In this document: one piece after another, positions 33,236-42,278 of the stretch
Layout: the number at the start of each line of letters is the position of its first letter
Position numbering within the stretch: the first letter of the stretch is position 1
Source of the DNA: Amycolatopsis sp. NBC_01480
GTDB taxonomy: Bacteria > Actinomycetota > Actinomycetes > Mycobacteriales > Pseudonocardiaceae
NCBI RefSeq assembly: GCF_036227205.1
Contig: NZ_CP109442.1
Coordinates: forward strand, 7,006,001-7,070,000
DNA: 64,000 nucleotides
Direction of reading: 5' to 3'
Position numbers and translations under genes: made by a program
The notes under the pieces: generated by a model
The model's input: only the letters and a program-made list of their open reading frames with translations
Databases searched by the model: none
Told to the model about the DNA's origin: nothing

Positions 33236-33673
33236 TCAGTCCTCCAGCAGGGTCCGCAGCGCCCGGCGGAACTGGCCGGCCGCGCTGGGGCTGAGCGCCG
33301 CGAGGAACGTCTTCTCGGCTTTCCGGTAGGCGACCGTCGCGGCGTCGTAGGTCGTCAGCCCTTGTTCGGTGAGCTCGACGACGTTCCGGCGCCGGTCGGC
33401 CGGATCCGGTTGCCGCCGGACGATGCCCTTGTCCTCGAGCGCGTCCAGCAGCGCGACCATCGTCGTGCGGTCGATGCCGAGCGTCTGCGCCACCTGCAGC
33501 TGGGACGCCGGCTCCCGGTGGGCCAGTACCCGCAGCGTCCCGAGGTCTTTGCCGTCGATGCCGAACGGGGCGAGCGCGGTGTCCGTCAGCGCCGTGAACT
33601 TCAGGTTGACGTGCTTGAGGAGGTAGCCCAGCACGTCGTGCGGGTCGGCGCCGGGGCTCGCTTCGGTGGACAC
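33236..33673 (-). CDS. MarR-family transcriptional regulator
   Basis: This 145-residue winged-helix regulator has LGTLRVLAHREPASQLQVAQTLGIDRTTMVALLDALEDKGIVRRQPDPADRRRNVVELTEQG in the centre. The GTG at 33673 (VSTEASPGAD) is chosen; a GTG nine bases upstream is also in frame. It diverges from an NAD-dependent epimerase, with a large palindrome in the gap, and probably represses both genes. The ligand is unknown. Confidence 0.85.
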   Translation of the reverse strand: MSTEASPGADPHDVLGYLLKHVNLKFTALTDTALAPFGIDGKDLGTLRVLAHREPASQLQVAQTLGIDRTTMVALLDALEDKGIVRRQPDPADRRRNVVELTEQGLTTYDAATVAYRKAEKTFLAALSPSAAGQFRRALRTLLED

Positions 33674-33693
33674 GGGCGTCACTTTACGCTTAA

Positions 33694-33722
33694 GCTGATC
33701 GTCAGTAGTGCTGATGATCAGC
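33694..33722. promoter_or_regulatory. MarR-type operator in the divergent gap
   Basis: GCTGATC (33694-33700) and GATCAGC (33716-33722) enclose a further half-matching pair GTCAG/CTGAT, giving a 29-base inverted repeat between the MarR gene and the epimerase gene. Confidence 0.6.
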
Positions 33723-33760
33723 GCTAAAACCAGATCGGCGACAACCCGGAAAGGCACGAC

Positions 33761-34705
33761 ATGATCCTCGTTACCGGGGGCCTCGGTTTCATCGGCTCCC
33801 ACACCGTCCGCGCGCTCGCCGAGGCCGGGCAGGAGTGCGTCCTGCTCCAGCGCCGCGGCCCGCAGCTCCCGCCGCACCTGGCCGATTTGCCGGTGCACGT
33901 CGTCCAGGGCGACGTCGCCGACCTCGACGCGTTGCTCGCCGCCGGCAAGCAGTACCCGATCACCGGGATCGTCCACCTCGCCACCGCGCTGCCGTGGAAA
34001 ACCACGGAGGCGGACCCGATCACCGACACCGGCCGGGCGCTCGAGGCGTTCCTCAACATCGTCCGCGCCGCGCAGACCCTGGGCGTGCGGCGCATCGTCA
34101 CCGCGAGCACCATCGGCGTCTACCACGGCGCGGCCGAGGGGGCGCTCACCGAGGACCAGCCCCTCTCCTTCGACTACCTCCACGTGATCCCGACGTTCAA
34201 GAAGATCACCGAGCTGCTCGCCGGCCACCTCTCGCACGTGACCGACGTCGAGATCGTCAACGCCCGGATCTCCGGCACCTGGGGGCCCGGGGGACACCTG
34301 CCCGACCCGTTCTTCGCCGCCTCGGCGCTGGCGCTGGCCGCCGCCCGGCGAACCGCGCCCGATCTGTCCGGGCTCCTCGTGCCGCCGCACGCCGAGGACT
34401 CGCTCGACCTGCTCTACGTCAAGGACACCGGCCGCGCGCTGGCGCTCCTGCAACTCGCCGGCGAGCTGCGCCACTCGACGTACAACATCGCTTCCGGCCG
34501 TGCCACCAGCAATACCGACGTGCTCACCGCGATCGAGTCCGTCGAGCCCGGCTTCCACTTCGAGTTGCCCTCGGCCGGGCCGCGCCCGGTGAACTGGCTC
34601 GACATCACGCGGCTGCGCGAGGACACCGGATTCGAGCCCCGGTACGGCACCGCCGCCGCGGCCGCCGAGTACATCGCCTGGCTCTGCGCCGGAAACGAGC
34701 GGTGA
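33761..34705 (+). CDS. NAD-dependent epimerase/dehydratase-like protein
   Basis: This 314-residue extended-SDR protein opens MILVTGGLGFIGSHTVRALAEAG and retains IVTASTIGVYHG and the sugar-binding C-terminal domain. At the usual YxxxK position the sequence reads HVIPTFKKITE: the Lys aligns but the catalytic Tyr appears to be Ile. The protein could therefore be a binding or regulatory relative, or use another residue. It is divergently arranged from the MarR regulator, likely its controller. Confidence 0.8.
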   Translation: MILVTGGLGFIGSHTVRALAEAGQECVLLQRRGPQLPPHLADLPVHVVQGDVADLDALLAAGKQYPITGIVHLATALPWKTTEADPITDTGRALEAFLNIVRAAQTLGVRRIVTASTIGVYHGAAEGALTEDQPLSFDYLHVIPTFKKITELLAGHLSHVTDVEIVNARISGTWGPGGHLPDPFFAASALALAAARRTAPDLSGLLVPPHAEDSLDLLYVKDTGRALALLQLAGELRHSTYNIASGRATSNTDVLTAIESVEPGFHFELPSAGPRPVNWLDITRLREDTGFEPRYGTAAAAAEYIAWLCAGNER

Positions 34706-34709
34706 AAGC

Positions 34710-37700
34710 TCACGCCCGCCCCGAAAGCAGCTCGAACGCCTGCCACATCCCGGCGTACCGGCCTTCGCGGGCGAGCAGCTCGTCGTGGCTGCCGGTTTCG
34801 GCGACGCGGCCGCGGTCGAGCACCACGATCCGGTCGGCGGTGCGGGCGGTCTGCAGGCGGTGCGCGATGACGATGGTGGTGCGGCCGTGCGCGAGGGTCT
34901 GCATGGCCGCGGCCACGCGGGCCTCCGCGGCGAGGTCGAGGTTGGACGTCGCCTCGTCCAGCAGCAGGATCGCCGGGTCGACGAGCTGGGCGCGGGCCAG
35001 CGCGAGCAACTGTCGCTGCCCGGCGGAAAGCGACCGGCCGCGTTCGGCGATCTCGTGCCGGTAGCCGCCGGACAGCGACGCGACGAAATCGTGCGCGCCG
35101 ACCGTGCGGGCGGCCGCCTCCACCTCCGCGTCAGTGGCCTCGGCCCGGCCGTACGCGATGTTGTCGCGGACGGTGCCGGTGAACAGGAACGCCTCCTGCG
35201 GAACGTAACCCAGCTGGCCGCGGTAGCCGGCGAGGTCGAGTGAACGCAGGTCGTGCCCGTCGACCCGGACGACGCCGGCATCCGGGTCGTAGAACCGCGA
35301 AAGCAGCTTGATCACGGTGGACTTGCCCGCGCCGGTCTCGCCGACCAGCGCCACCGTCTCGCCCGCGGCGATGGTCAGATCGATCTCGCGCAACGCCTCC
35401 GGCGGCTTGGCCCCGGGGGCGAGCGAGCCCGCCATCAGCCGCGGGTCGGCCGGGCCCCGGCGTTCCCCGGTGGTCCGCGCGGGGGCGGTCGGGTAGGAGA
35501 ACCGAACGTCGCTGAAGGTGATCTGCCCGTGCAACCGGCCCGGGTCGACCGGGTCGGCGGGCGGCGGAGTGAGTGTCTCCAATCGCATCAGCTCGGCGAT
35601 GCGGTTGACCGAGATCCGCGTCTGCAGCCAGGAGTCGAACACCTGCGAGAGCTGCTGGATGGGGGAGAAGAACAGGTCGATGTAGAGGATGAACGCGATC
35701 AGCGCGCCCGCCGTCAAGTGTCCGGAGTGGATCATCCCGGCGCCGACGCCGAGCACGATCGCGTCGGCGCCCGCGGAGAGGAACTGCACGAACGGGAAGT
35801 ACGTCGCGGCGAGCCGCTGGGCGGAGAACCGCGAGTCGAGGTAGTCGCGGCCGAGCCGGCGGAACCGGCGCACCGTCTCGTCTTCGTGCGCGAAGGCCTG
35901 CGATTCGCGGACACCGGAAAGGCTTTCCTGGAAGTCCGCGTTGACGATCGCGACGCGGTCGCGGGCCACGTCGTACAGCCGGGCCGCGCGGCGGCGGAAG
36001 ATCACCGTCGCGATCGCCAGCGGGATCACCACGGCCAGCGTGCACAGGCCCAGCTCCGGGTTCACCACCACGAGCGTGACCCCGACCCCGCCGAAGGTGA
36101 CCAGCGCGACCAGCGCCGAGAGCAGCCCGTTTTCGATCAGCGACTCGAACTGGTCGACGTCGGTGGTCATCCGGGTCATGATCCGGCCGGCCATCTCGCG
36201 CTCGTAGTAGTCGAGCGAAAGGCGTTGCAGCTGCGCCCAGATCCGGATCCGCAGCGACAGCATCACCCGCTGCGCGGTCCGGCCGGTCACGAAGGTCTCG
36301 GCGACCTCGTCCAGCAGCGCGGCGAGCGTGATCACCAGGAACAGCCCGGACGCGGTGAACAGCACCACCTGCGAGCCCTGCAGCACGCCGTCGTCGATGC
36401 CGGTCTTCACGAACACCGGACCGATCACGGAAGCGACGGCGTCGACGACCACCAGCAGCAGGCCGAGCAGCAGCGGCAGGCGGAACTGCCGCAGGATCGA
36501 GCCGAGCGAGAACCCGCGCTGCTGCTGGGATTCCTCGGCCAGATCGACGTCGGCGAAGTCGCGGATCGGCTTCAGCTCTTCGACGCGGGCGAGCAGGTCC
36601 GGCGTCGGCGGCAGCGCACTGCGCCAGCTGCCGCCCGCCGAGCCGCCCAGCCCGCTGCCGAGGCTCGGCGCGCGGGTGTTCGCGGTGGCCAGGCGCCCGC
36701 CGTTCCCTTGTGCCGCCGGGCTTTGCCACGCGGACTCGGTGATCGTGCTCAGCACTTCGATGCGGTCGCCGACCTTCTCCGCGGCCGCCTCGTCCAGCCC
36801 GGTCAGCAGGCTGCGGTAGAGCGCGCTGCGGGCCACCAGCTCCTCGTGGCTGCCCTGGTCGGCGACCACGCCGCCGTCCAGCACGACCACGCGGTCGGCC
36901 AGGTGCAGCGTCGAGCGGCGGTGCGCGACGAGCAGCGTGGTGCGCCCGGCCAGCACGGTGCGGAGCGAGGAGTTGATGGACTCCTCGGTGTTCGCGTCGA
37001 CGGCGCTCGTGGCGTCGTCCAGCACCAGGATCCGCGGGTCGGTGAGGATCGCGCGGGCCAGCGCGATCCGCTGCCGTTGCCCGCCGGACAGCGAGAGCCC
37101 GCGTTCGCCGACCACCGTGTCGTAACCCTGGGCGAGGGCGGACACGAAACCGTGGGCCTCGGCCACTTCCGCCGCGGCGATGACCTCCTCGTCGGTGGCG
37201 CCGGGGCGGCCGTAGGCGATGTTGGCGCGGATGCTGTCGGAGAACAGGAAACTCTCCTCGAACACCACGCCGACCTGTGAACGCAGCGACTGGAGCTTCA
37301 GCGAACGGACGTCGTGGCCGTCCACCAGGACCGCGCCGGAAACCGGGTCGTGGAAGCGGGAGACGAGCATGGTCGCGGTGGTCTTGCCGCTGCCGCTCGG
37401 GCCGATCAGCGCGACGCGCTCGCCGGCGCCGATGTGGAGATCGAAGCCGCGCAGCACTTCCGCGTCACCGGAGTATCCGAAGTGGACGTTGTCGAAGCGG
37501 ATCTCGCCGCGGGCCGGCGGCAGCTCCACCGCGTCCGGCGGGTCGGCGATGGCGGGCGGCAGGTCGAGCAGCTGGAAGATCCGCTCGACGCCGGCCCGGG
37601 CCTGCTGCCCGATCGACAGCACCGCGGCGAGCTGCCGCGCGGGCGCCATCATCTGCCCGACGTAGGTGGAGAAGGCCAGGAACGTGCCGAGGCTCAGCTC

Positions 37701-38558
37701 GTGGCGCAGCGCCAGCCAGCCGCCGAACACCAGGATCGCCACCTGCCCGAGCGACGGGATCGCTTGCAGCAGCGGCTGAAACCGCGCCTGCAGCCGGACC
37801 GCGCGCAGCTGCGTGCCGTAGAGATCGCCCGCGGTGTCCGCGACGCGCTTCAGCTCACGGTCTTCCTGGCCGAACGCCTTGACCACGCGGACGCCGTTCA
37901 CGTCCTCGTCGACGATCTGCACCAGGTCGCCCTCACGCTGCTGCGCGGCCCAGGTCGCGGGGAAGATTCGCCGCCGCATCCGGTACGAGACGACCAGCAG
38001 CAGCGGCACGACCACCAGGCTGACCAGCGCGAGCAGCGGGGACAGGACCAGCATCACGCCGAGGGAAAGCAGGAGCAGCAGGATGTTCCCGCTCAGGATC
38101 GGCAGCAGCCCGAGCAGGCCCTGCACCAGTGCGGAGTCCGACGTCGCCCGCGCCACCAGCTGCCCGGTCGGCATCCGGTCGAGGTTCGCGAAGTCCATGC
38201 GCTGCAGGTGGGCGTGCATCTCGTTGCGCAGGTCGTACTGCACAGCCAGCGCCACCCGCCCGCCGCGGTAGCGCCGCTGGTACGCGAACATAAAGGCGGC
38301 CGCGGCGACCACGAGCAGCGCGACCAGCCACGGCCACAGCTCGGCGTTGTCGCTCAGGATCACCCCGTCGACGATCTGGCGCTCCAGCAGTGGCACCACG
38401 GTCTGGCACGCGCTGCCGAGCACGGCGGCGCCGAGCGCGATCACCAGCTCGCGCCGGTGCCGCAGCACGTAGCCGCCGAGCCGGCGCAGCCAGCGCGACT
38501 TTTCCGCCGGGGTGTCCGCTTTCGCGGTGATCTGGGAGGTTTCGGTGTCGGTGCTCAC
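34710..38558 (-). CDS. Single-chain double ABC exporter (two TMD-NBD halves fused)
   Basis: This 1282-residue protein holds two complete ABC-exporter halves. Half 1: transmembrane domain about 30-330, Walker A GPSGSGKT at 386-393, signature LSGGQ 490-494, Walker B ending LVLDD (Asp514-Asp515), so the catalytic Glu is replaced by Asp. Half 2: transmembrane domain about 690-985, Walker A GETGAGKS 1073-1080, signature LSAGQ 1177-1181, Walker B LLLDE (Glu1202). A 90-residue linker joins them. This pairing of a degenerate and a canonical ATP site is known from heterodimeric multidrug exporters. The GTG start overlaps the MarR stop by four bases. Confidence 0.9.
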   Translation of the reverse strand: MSTDTETSQITAKADTPAEKSRWLRRLGGYVLRHRRELVIALGAAVLGSACQTVVPLLERQIVDGVILSDNAELWPWLVALLVVAAAAFMFAYQRRYRGGRVALAVQYDLRNEMHAHLQRMDFANLDRMPTGQLVARATSDSALVQGLLGLLPILSGNILLLLLSLGVMLVLSPLLALVSLVVVPLLLVVSYRMRRRIFPATWAAQQREGDLVQIVDEDVNGVRVVKAFGQEDRELKRVADTAGDLYGTQLRAVRLQARFQPLLQAIPSLGQVAILVFGGWLALRHELSLGTFLAFSTYVGQMMAPARQLAAVLSIGQQARAGVERIFQLLDLPPAIADPPDAVELPPARGEIRFDNVHFGYSGDAEVLRGFDLHIGAGERVALIGPSGSGKTTATMLVSRFHDPVSGAVLVDGHDVRSLKLQSLRSQVGVVFEESFLFSDSIRANIAYGRPGATDEEVIAAAEVAEAHGFVSALAQGYDTVVGERGLSLSGGQRQRIALARAILTDPRILVLDDATSAVDANTEESINSSLRTVLAGRTTLLVAHRRSTLHLADRVVVLDGGVVADQGSHEELVARSALYRSLLTGLDEAAAEKVGDRIEVLSTITESAWQSPAAQGNGGRLATANTRAPSLGSGLGGSAGGSWRSALPPTPDLLARVEELKPIRDFADVDLAEESQQQRGFSLGSILRQFRLPLLLGLLLVVVDAVASVIGPVFVKTGIDDGVLQGSQVVLFTASGLFLVITLAALLDEVAETFVTGRTAQRVMLSLRIRIWAQLQRLSLDYYEREMAGRIMTRMTTDVDQFESLIENGLLSALVALVTFGGVGVTLVVVNPELGLCTLAVVIPLAIATVIFRRRAARLYDVARDRVAIVNADFQESLSGVRESQAFAHEDETVRRFRRLGRDYLDSRFSAQRLAATYFPFVQFLSAGADAIVLGVGAGMIHSGHLTAGALIAFILYIDLFFSPIQQLSQVFDSWLQTRISVNRIAELMRLETLTPPPADPVDPGRLHGQITFSDVRFSYPTAPARTTGERRGPADPRLMAGSLAPGAKPPEALREIDLTIAAGETVALVGETGAGKSTVIKLLSRFYDPDAGVVRVDGHDLRSLDLAGYRGQLGYVPQEAFLFTGTVRDNIAYGRAEATDAEVEAAARTVGAHDFVASLSGGYRHEIAERGRSLSAGQRQLLALARAQLVDPAILLLDEATSNLDLAAEARVAAAMQTLAHGRTTIVIAHRLQTARTADRIVVLDRGRVAETGSHDELLAREGRYAGMWQAFELLSGRA

Positions 38559-39016
38559 CGGGGCTGGGTCATCGGTGTGGTCCCTGCTTTCTCTGCCATG
38601 ACTTCGTCGATCGCCGAGCCGAGCCACCCCAGCGCCTCCAGCAGCCGGTCTCCGTCCGGGGTGCGCGCGGCCAGGCCGGTGACGCGCTCGACCATCTCGG
38701 CCTCGGTCCGCGCGAGCAGCTCCTCGCCTGCCGGGGTGAGTGACAGCGCGGTCGCCCGCTGGTCGCCGTCGACGTCGCCGCGCACCAGGAGGCCGCGTTT
38801 CGTCAGCGCCTCCACAGCGGAGCTGATCGCCGGGCGCCCGAGTGCGAGCCGTTGCGCCACACGGGAAGCACGCTCGTCTCCCGAGGCGATGGCGGACAGC
38901 ACGCGGTAGTGCGCCAGGTTCAGCTCGGCGGACGAGCGCTCCAGCACGCGCGAGGCGCGGGCCAGCGCCCGCACGGCCTGCACGGCCTTGGTCCCGGAGG
39001 GCGGGGTGATCGTCAT
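38555..39016 (-). CDS. MarR-family regulator of the ABC exporter
   Basis: This 153-residue protein (MTITPPSGTKAVQAVRAL...) has a MarR winged helix: HYRVLSAIASGDERASRVAQRLALGRPAISSAVEALTKRGLLVRGDVDGDQRATALSLTPAG. Its stop codon overlaps the start of the exporter gene (GTGA), so the two are co-translated and the regulator probably controls drug export. Two palindromes in the divergent gap (39040, 39075) are likely binding sites, and the divergent acyl-CoA ligase may also be a target. Confidence 0.88.
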   Translation of the reverse strand: MTITPPSGTKAVQAVRALARASRVLERSSAELNLAHYRVLSAIASGDERASRVAQRLALGRPAISSAVEALTKRGLLVRGDVDGDQRATALSLTPAGEELLARTEAEMVERVTGLAARTPDGDRLLEALGWLGSAIDEVMAEKAGTTPMTQPR

Positions 39017-39039
39017 GCCCTCGACGGTACCCCAGGATG

Positions 39040-39054
39040 GTTCGATCGTCGAAC
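39040..39054. promoter_or_regulatory. Palindrome GTTCGA-TCG-TCGAAC (MarR site candidate)
   Basis: This inverted repeat with 6-bp arms and a 3-base spacer lies 24 bases upstream of the MarR start codon. Confidence 0.6.
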
Positions 39055-39074
39055 AAGTTTTCCGGGAGGGTGAA

Positions 39075-39091
39075 ACCGAATCGAATTCGGT
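39075..39091. promoter_or_regulatory. Palindrome ACCGAAT-CGA-ATTCGGT (second MarR site candidate)
   Basis: This inverted repeat with 7-bp arms and a 3-base spacer lies 64 bases upstream of the acyl-CoA ligase start. It shares the GAAT/TCGA-type pattern and spacer length of the neighbouring site. Confidence 0.55.
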
Positions 39092-39154
39092 AGCCTGGCG
39101 TGCGCGCGGCGGTGTTGCCGTGTGGCAGAACGAGGTTCGGAGGTAGTACGGGCG

Positions 39155-40678
39155 ATGAGCTTCAACCTGGCCACCATGCTGCGGGAGTCGGCGCTCGCCG
39201 AGCCGGGCAAGGACTTCCTGCGGTTCCCGACCGGCGCGCTCAGCTACGCCGAGGTCGACGAGGTGTCCGGCCGTGTCGCGGCGGCGCTGCGGGCGCGCGG
39301 CTACCGGCCGGGGGACAAGGTGGCGCTGCAGCTGCCGAACATCCCGGAATTCGTGTCCGCCTACTTCGGCATCCTCAAGGCCGGGCTGGTGCTGGTCCCG
39401 CTGAACCCGCTGCTCAAGGCCGGGGAGATCGCCTACCACCTGGCGGATTCGGACGCCCGGCTGCTGATCACCGGCGCGTTTTCCGCCGAAGAGGCCCGGA
39501 CCGCGCTCGCCGAGGTGCCGGGGGTGGCCGCGGTGCTCGTCGGCGAGGTCGACGCGACCGGCTGGCCGGACGGCACCGGCGCGTTCGCCGAGCTGCTCGC
39601 CGCCGAGGGCGACGACGAGATCCACCCCGGCGCGGCCGACGACACCGCGGTGCTGCTCTACACCAGCGGGACCACCGGACGTCCGAAAGGCGCCGAGCTG
39701 TCCCATTTCTCGCTGTACATGACGTGCACCATCGGAGGCCAGACGTTCGGCACCGAGCCCGATGACGTGGTGCTCGCCGTGCTGCCGTTCTTCCACGTCT
39801 ACGGCCTGTCCAGCATCCTCAACGGCGCCGCGCGGCACGGCCGGACCATCTCCGTCGTGCCGAGGTTCGAACCGAAGGCGGTGCTGGCGGCGATCGAGCG
39901 CGACCGCGTGACGATCATGGCCGGCGTGCCCACGATGTACCACGCGCTGGCCGCGGCCGACAGCTCCGGTTACGACACGTCCAGCCTGCGCATCGGCAGC
40001 TCCGGCGGGGCGGCGATCCCGGAGCAGGTGCTGCGCTCGTTCGAGGCGAAGTTCGGCATCCCGGTGCTGGAGGGCTACGGGCTTTCGGAGTCCTCGTCGA
40101 CCGCGACCGTCAACCCGGGCGCGGACCGGCGCAAGCTGCTGTCCATCGGCAAGCCGATCTGGGGCGTGCAGCTGCGGATCGTCGACGAGGACGACCGCCC
40201 GCTGCCGCCCGGCGCGGAGCACGTCGGCGAGATCGTGCTGCGCGGGCACAACATCACCAAGGGTTACTACAAGCGCCCGGAGGAGACGGCGAAGGCGTTC
40301 CGCGGCGGCTGGTTCCACACCGGCGACCTCGGCTACGTCGACGAGGACGGGTTCGCGTTCGTCGTGGACCGCAAGAAGGACCTGGTGATCCGCGGCGGTT
40401 ACAACGTCTACCCGCGTGAGGTCGAGGAGCTGCTCTACACGCACCCGGCCGTCGCGGAGGCCGCCGTGCTCGGCGAGCCCGACGACCGGCTGGGCGAGGA
40501 GGTCGTCGCGGTCGTCTCGCTGAAGCCCGGCGCCGTCGCCGAACCCGACGAGATCGTGGCCTGGGCGAAGGAACGTATCGCGGCGTACAAGTATCCGCGC
40601 CGGGTGCGGATCATCGACGAGCTGCCGAAGGGGCCGACGGGGAAGATCACGAAGCTGCTGCTGCGGGAGAAGTCTTGA
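39155..40678 (+). CDS. Long-chain acyl-CoA ligase-like AMP-binding enzyme
   Basis: This 507-residue adenylate-forming enzyme has LLYTSGTTGRPKGAELSH (P-loop), GYGLSESSS, GWFHTGDLGYVDEDG, the hinge DRKKDLVIRGGYNVYPREVE and the catalytic Lys in PKGPTGKITK. It would activate a fatty or aromatic acid with ATP and CoA. The start ATG 39155 (MSFNLATMLRESA) is preferred to an upstream in-frame GTG at 39122; GGAGG lies 12 bases ahead. It diverges from the MarR/exporter operon, and shared regulation is plausible. Confidence 0.88.
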   Translation: MSFNLATMLRESALAEPGKDFLRFPTGALSYAEVDEVSGRVAAALRARGYRPGDKVALQLPNIPEFVSAYFGILKAGLVLVPLNPLLKAGEIAYHLADSDARLLITGAFSAEEARTALAEVPGVAAVLVGEVDATGWPDGTGAFAELLAAEGDDEIHPGAADDTAVLLYTSGTTGRPKGAELSHFSLYMTCTIGGQTFGTEPDDVVLAVLPFFHVYGLSSILNGAARHGRTISVVPRFEPKAVLAAIERDRVTIMAGVPTMYHALAAADSSGYDTSSLRIGSSGGAAIPEQVLRSFEAKFGIPVLEGYGLSESSSTATVNPGADRRKLLSIGKPIWGVQLRIVDEDDRPLPPGAEHVGEIVLRGHNITKGYYKRPEETAKAFRGGWFHTGDLGYVDEDGFAFVVDRKKDLVIRGGYNVYPREVEELLYTHPAVAEAAVLGEPDDRLGEEVVAVVSLKPGAVAEPDEIVAWAKERIAAYKYPRRVRIIDELPKGPTGKITKLLLREKS

Positions 40679-40682
40679 GCGG

Positions 40683-41231
40683 TTAGGGCTGGTTCGCGCG
40701 CCGGCGGGCGCGGTAGGCGGCGGCCTTCATCTTGTTGCCGCAGGTGATCATGCTGCACCACTCGCGGCGGAACCCGCGGGAGCGGTCGAGGTAGACCTGG
40801 GTGCACTCGGGGCGGCCGCATTCCTTGAGCAGGCCGGCGTCGGAGCCGCCGAGGATTTCGACGCCGGCGCGCGCGATCGCGGACAGCGCCTGCTCGGTGG
40901 TGGCCGCGACCCGGCGGCCCTGGTGGGTGAGCCGGGGGACCACCGGCGGCCGGCTCGCCGCGCGGTTGACCACCGTGAGCGCCTCGTCCACATAGGACTG
41001 ATGTCGGAGCCGGGCGGCGACCAGCGCGTAGATCGCCTCGCGCAGGCGCAACGCCGCCGCGAGGTCCCGGCTCGTCGAATCCGGGCGGAAGTCCGCCGTG
41101 CCGGATTCGACGAACCAGGCGTCCAGGCTGCTTGGTGAGCACAGTTTCTCCAGCGGGTCCGGGTTGCGCCGGGCGCGCAGCGTGCCGACGAAGTCCAGCG
41201 CCGGGTTCTCGCAGGGGAAGGCGTGCTCCAT
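40683..41231 (-). CDS. CGNR zinc-finger transcriptional regulator
   Basis: This 182-residue protein has an N-terminal ABATE-like domain (FPCENPALDFVGTLRARRNPDPLEKL) and a C-terminal CGNR zinc finger: CGRPECTQVYLDRSRGFRREWCSMITCGNKMKAAAYRARRR, with the four Cys ligands present. Such proteins are putative stress-linked DNA-binding regulators. It converges on the acyl-CoA ligase and diverges from the allantoinase-like gene, with an AACCG-N7-CGGTT repeat (41268-41284) in that gap. Confidence 0.88.
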   Translation of the reverse strand: MEHAFPCENPALDFVGTLRARRNPDPLEKLCSPSSLDAWFVESGTADFRPDSTSRDLAAALRLREAIYALVAARLRHQSYVDEALTVVNRAASRPPVVPRLTHQGRRVAATTEQALSAIARAGVEILGGSDAGLLKECGRPECTQVYLDRSRGFRREWCSMITCGNKMKAAAYRARRRANQP

Positions 41232-41267
41232 CGATTCAGGTTGGCAGGGGGTGAATCGGCGCGCAAC

Positions 41268-41284
41268 AACCGTTCTGACCGGTT
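41268..41284. promoter_or_regulatory. Inverted repeat AACCG-N7-CGGTT in the CGNR/allantoinase gap
   Basis: AACCGTTCTGACCGGTT lies midway between two divergent genes and may be an operator. It also resembles the core of palindrome family 2 at 13 of 17 positions, so a decayed element is an alternative reading. Confidence 0.35.
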
Positions 41285-41321
41285 ATGGTTTTCGCCAGTC
41301 TTTCCGTGTCATCCTGGGCCG

Positions 41322-42278
41322 GTGACCGCTCCTGATGACCCGGCTCCCGATGGCCCGGCTGCTGTGACCGGGCTGCGTCCGCGTGACTTCGTCGGTTATG
41401 GCCGGTACCCGCCGCAGGTGCGGTGGCCCGGCGGCGCGAAGGTCGTGGTGAACGTGGTCGTCAACTACGAGGAGGGCGCCGAATACTCGATCCCCGACGG
41501 TGACGGCCGCAACGACGGCTGGGGCGAGTACGCGTACGAGGTCAGCCCGGAGGTCCGCGACCTCGGCACCGAGACGCACTACGAGTTCGGCAGCCGGGTC
41601 GGGATCTGGCGGCTGGCGCGGATTTTCGACCGTTATGACGTTCCGGTGAGCGTCGGCGCGTGCGCGGTGGCGCTGGAGCGGAACCCGGCCGTGGCGGAGT
41701 GGATCCGCGAGCGCGGCCACGACGTCGTCGGCCATGGCTGGCGCTGGCTGGACTATTCCCGGATGTCCCTTCCGGACGAACGCGACCACCTGCGCCGCGC
41801 GATCGATTCGCTGGAGCGCACGATGGGCCAGCGTCCGCGGGGCTGGTACGTGCGGTCGTTCCCGAGCGAGCGGACGCTGGACCTGCTGGTGGAGGCGGGC
41901 GGCTTCCTGTACGACTCCGACCCGTGCAACGACGAGCTGCCGTACTTCACCGAGGCGGCCGGCCGTGAGCTGCTGATCGTGCCGTATTCCAAGGTGTACA
42001 ACGACACCCGCTACCTGCTGAGCCCGACTTACGGCTCGCCCGCGCAGTTCTTCGAGAGCCTCCGCCTGGGCCTGGACTACTTGTGCGAGGAGGCCGACGA
42101 CGGCGTCGGCGCCCGCATGATGACCGTCGGCCTGCACCCCCGCTGGAGCGGCCAGGCCAACCGCGCGGCGGCAATCCGTGACTTCATCGTGTACGCGGCG
42201 GAGAAGGAGGGCGTCCGCTTCATGCGGCGGCTGGATATTGCACAGTGGTGGCTGGATCATCACACGGAATGGACGTGA
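41322..42278 (+). CDS. Polysaccharide-deacetylase-fold allantoinase (PuuE-like)
   Basis: This protein of about 318 residues has the PuuE signature RDFVGYGRYPPQVRWPGGAKVVVNVVVNYEEGAEYSIPDGDG, the metal-site region HDVVGHGWRWLDYSRM and SFPSERTLDLLVEAGGFLYDSD, and a late LHPRWSGQANRAAAIRDFI. PuuE proteins hydrolyse allantoin in purine breakdown, though relatives with other amide substrates exist. The GTG at 41322 is chosen; a later GTG (VTGLRPRD) is possible. The next hydrolase overlaps its end, so the two form one unit. Confidence 0.85.
   Translation: MTAPDDPAPDGPAAVTGLRPRDFVGYGRYPPQVRWPGGAKVVVNVVVNYEEGAEYSIPDGDGRNDGWGEYAYEVSPEVRDLGTETHYEFGSRVGIWRLARIFDRYDVPVSVGACAVALERNPAVAEWIRERGHDVVGHGWRWLDYSRMSLPDERDHLRRAIDSLERTMGQRPRGWYVRSFPSERTLDLLVEAGGFLYDSDPCNDELPYFTEAAGRELLIVPYSKVYNDTRYLLSPTYGSPAQFFESLRLGLDYLCEEADDGVGARMMTVGLHPRWSGQANRAAAIRDFIVYAAEKEGVRFMRRLDIAQWWLDHHTEWT

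Noticed and set aside
39017..39056. Extension of the ABC exporter frame beyond 38558 to 39056
   Set aside because: That part overlaps the MarR gene in another frame and looks like random Arg/Gly-rich sequence; the GTG overlapping the MarR stop gives a sensible N-terminus.
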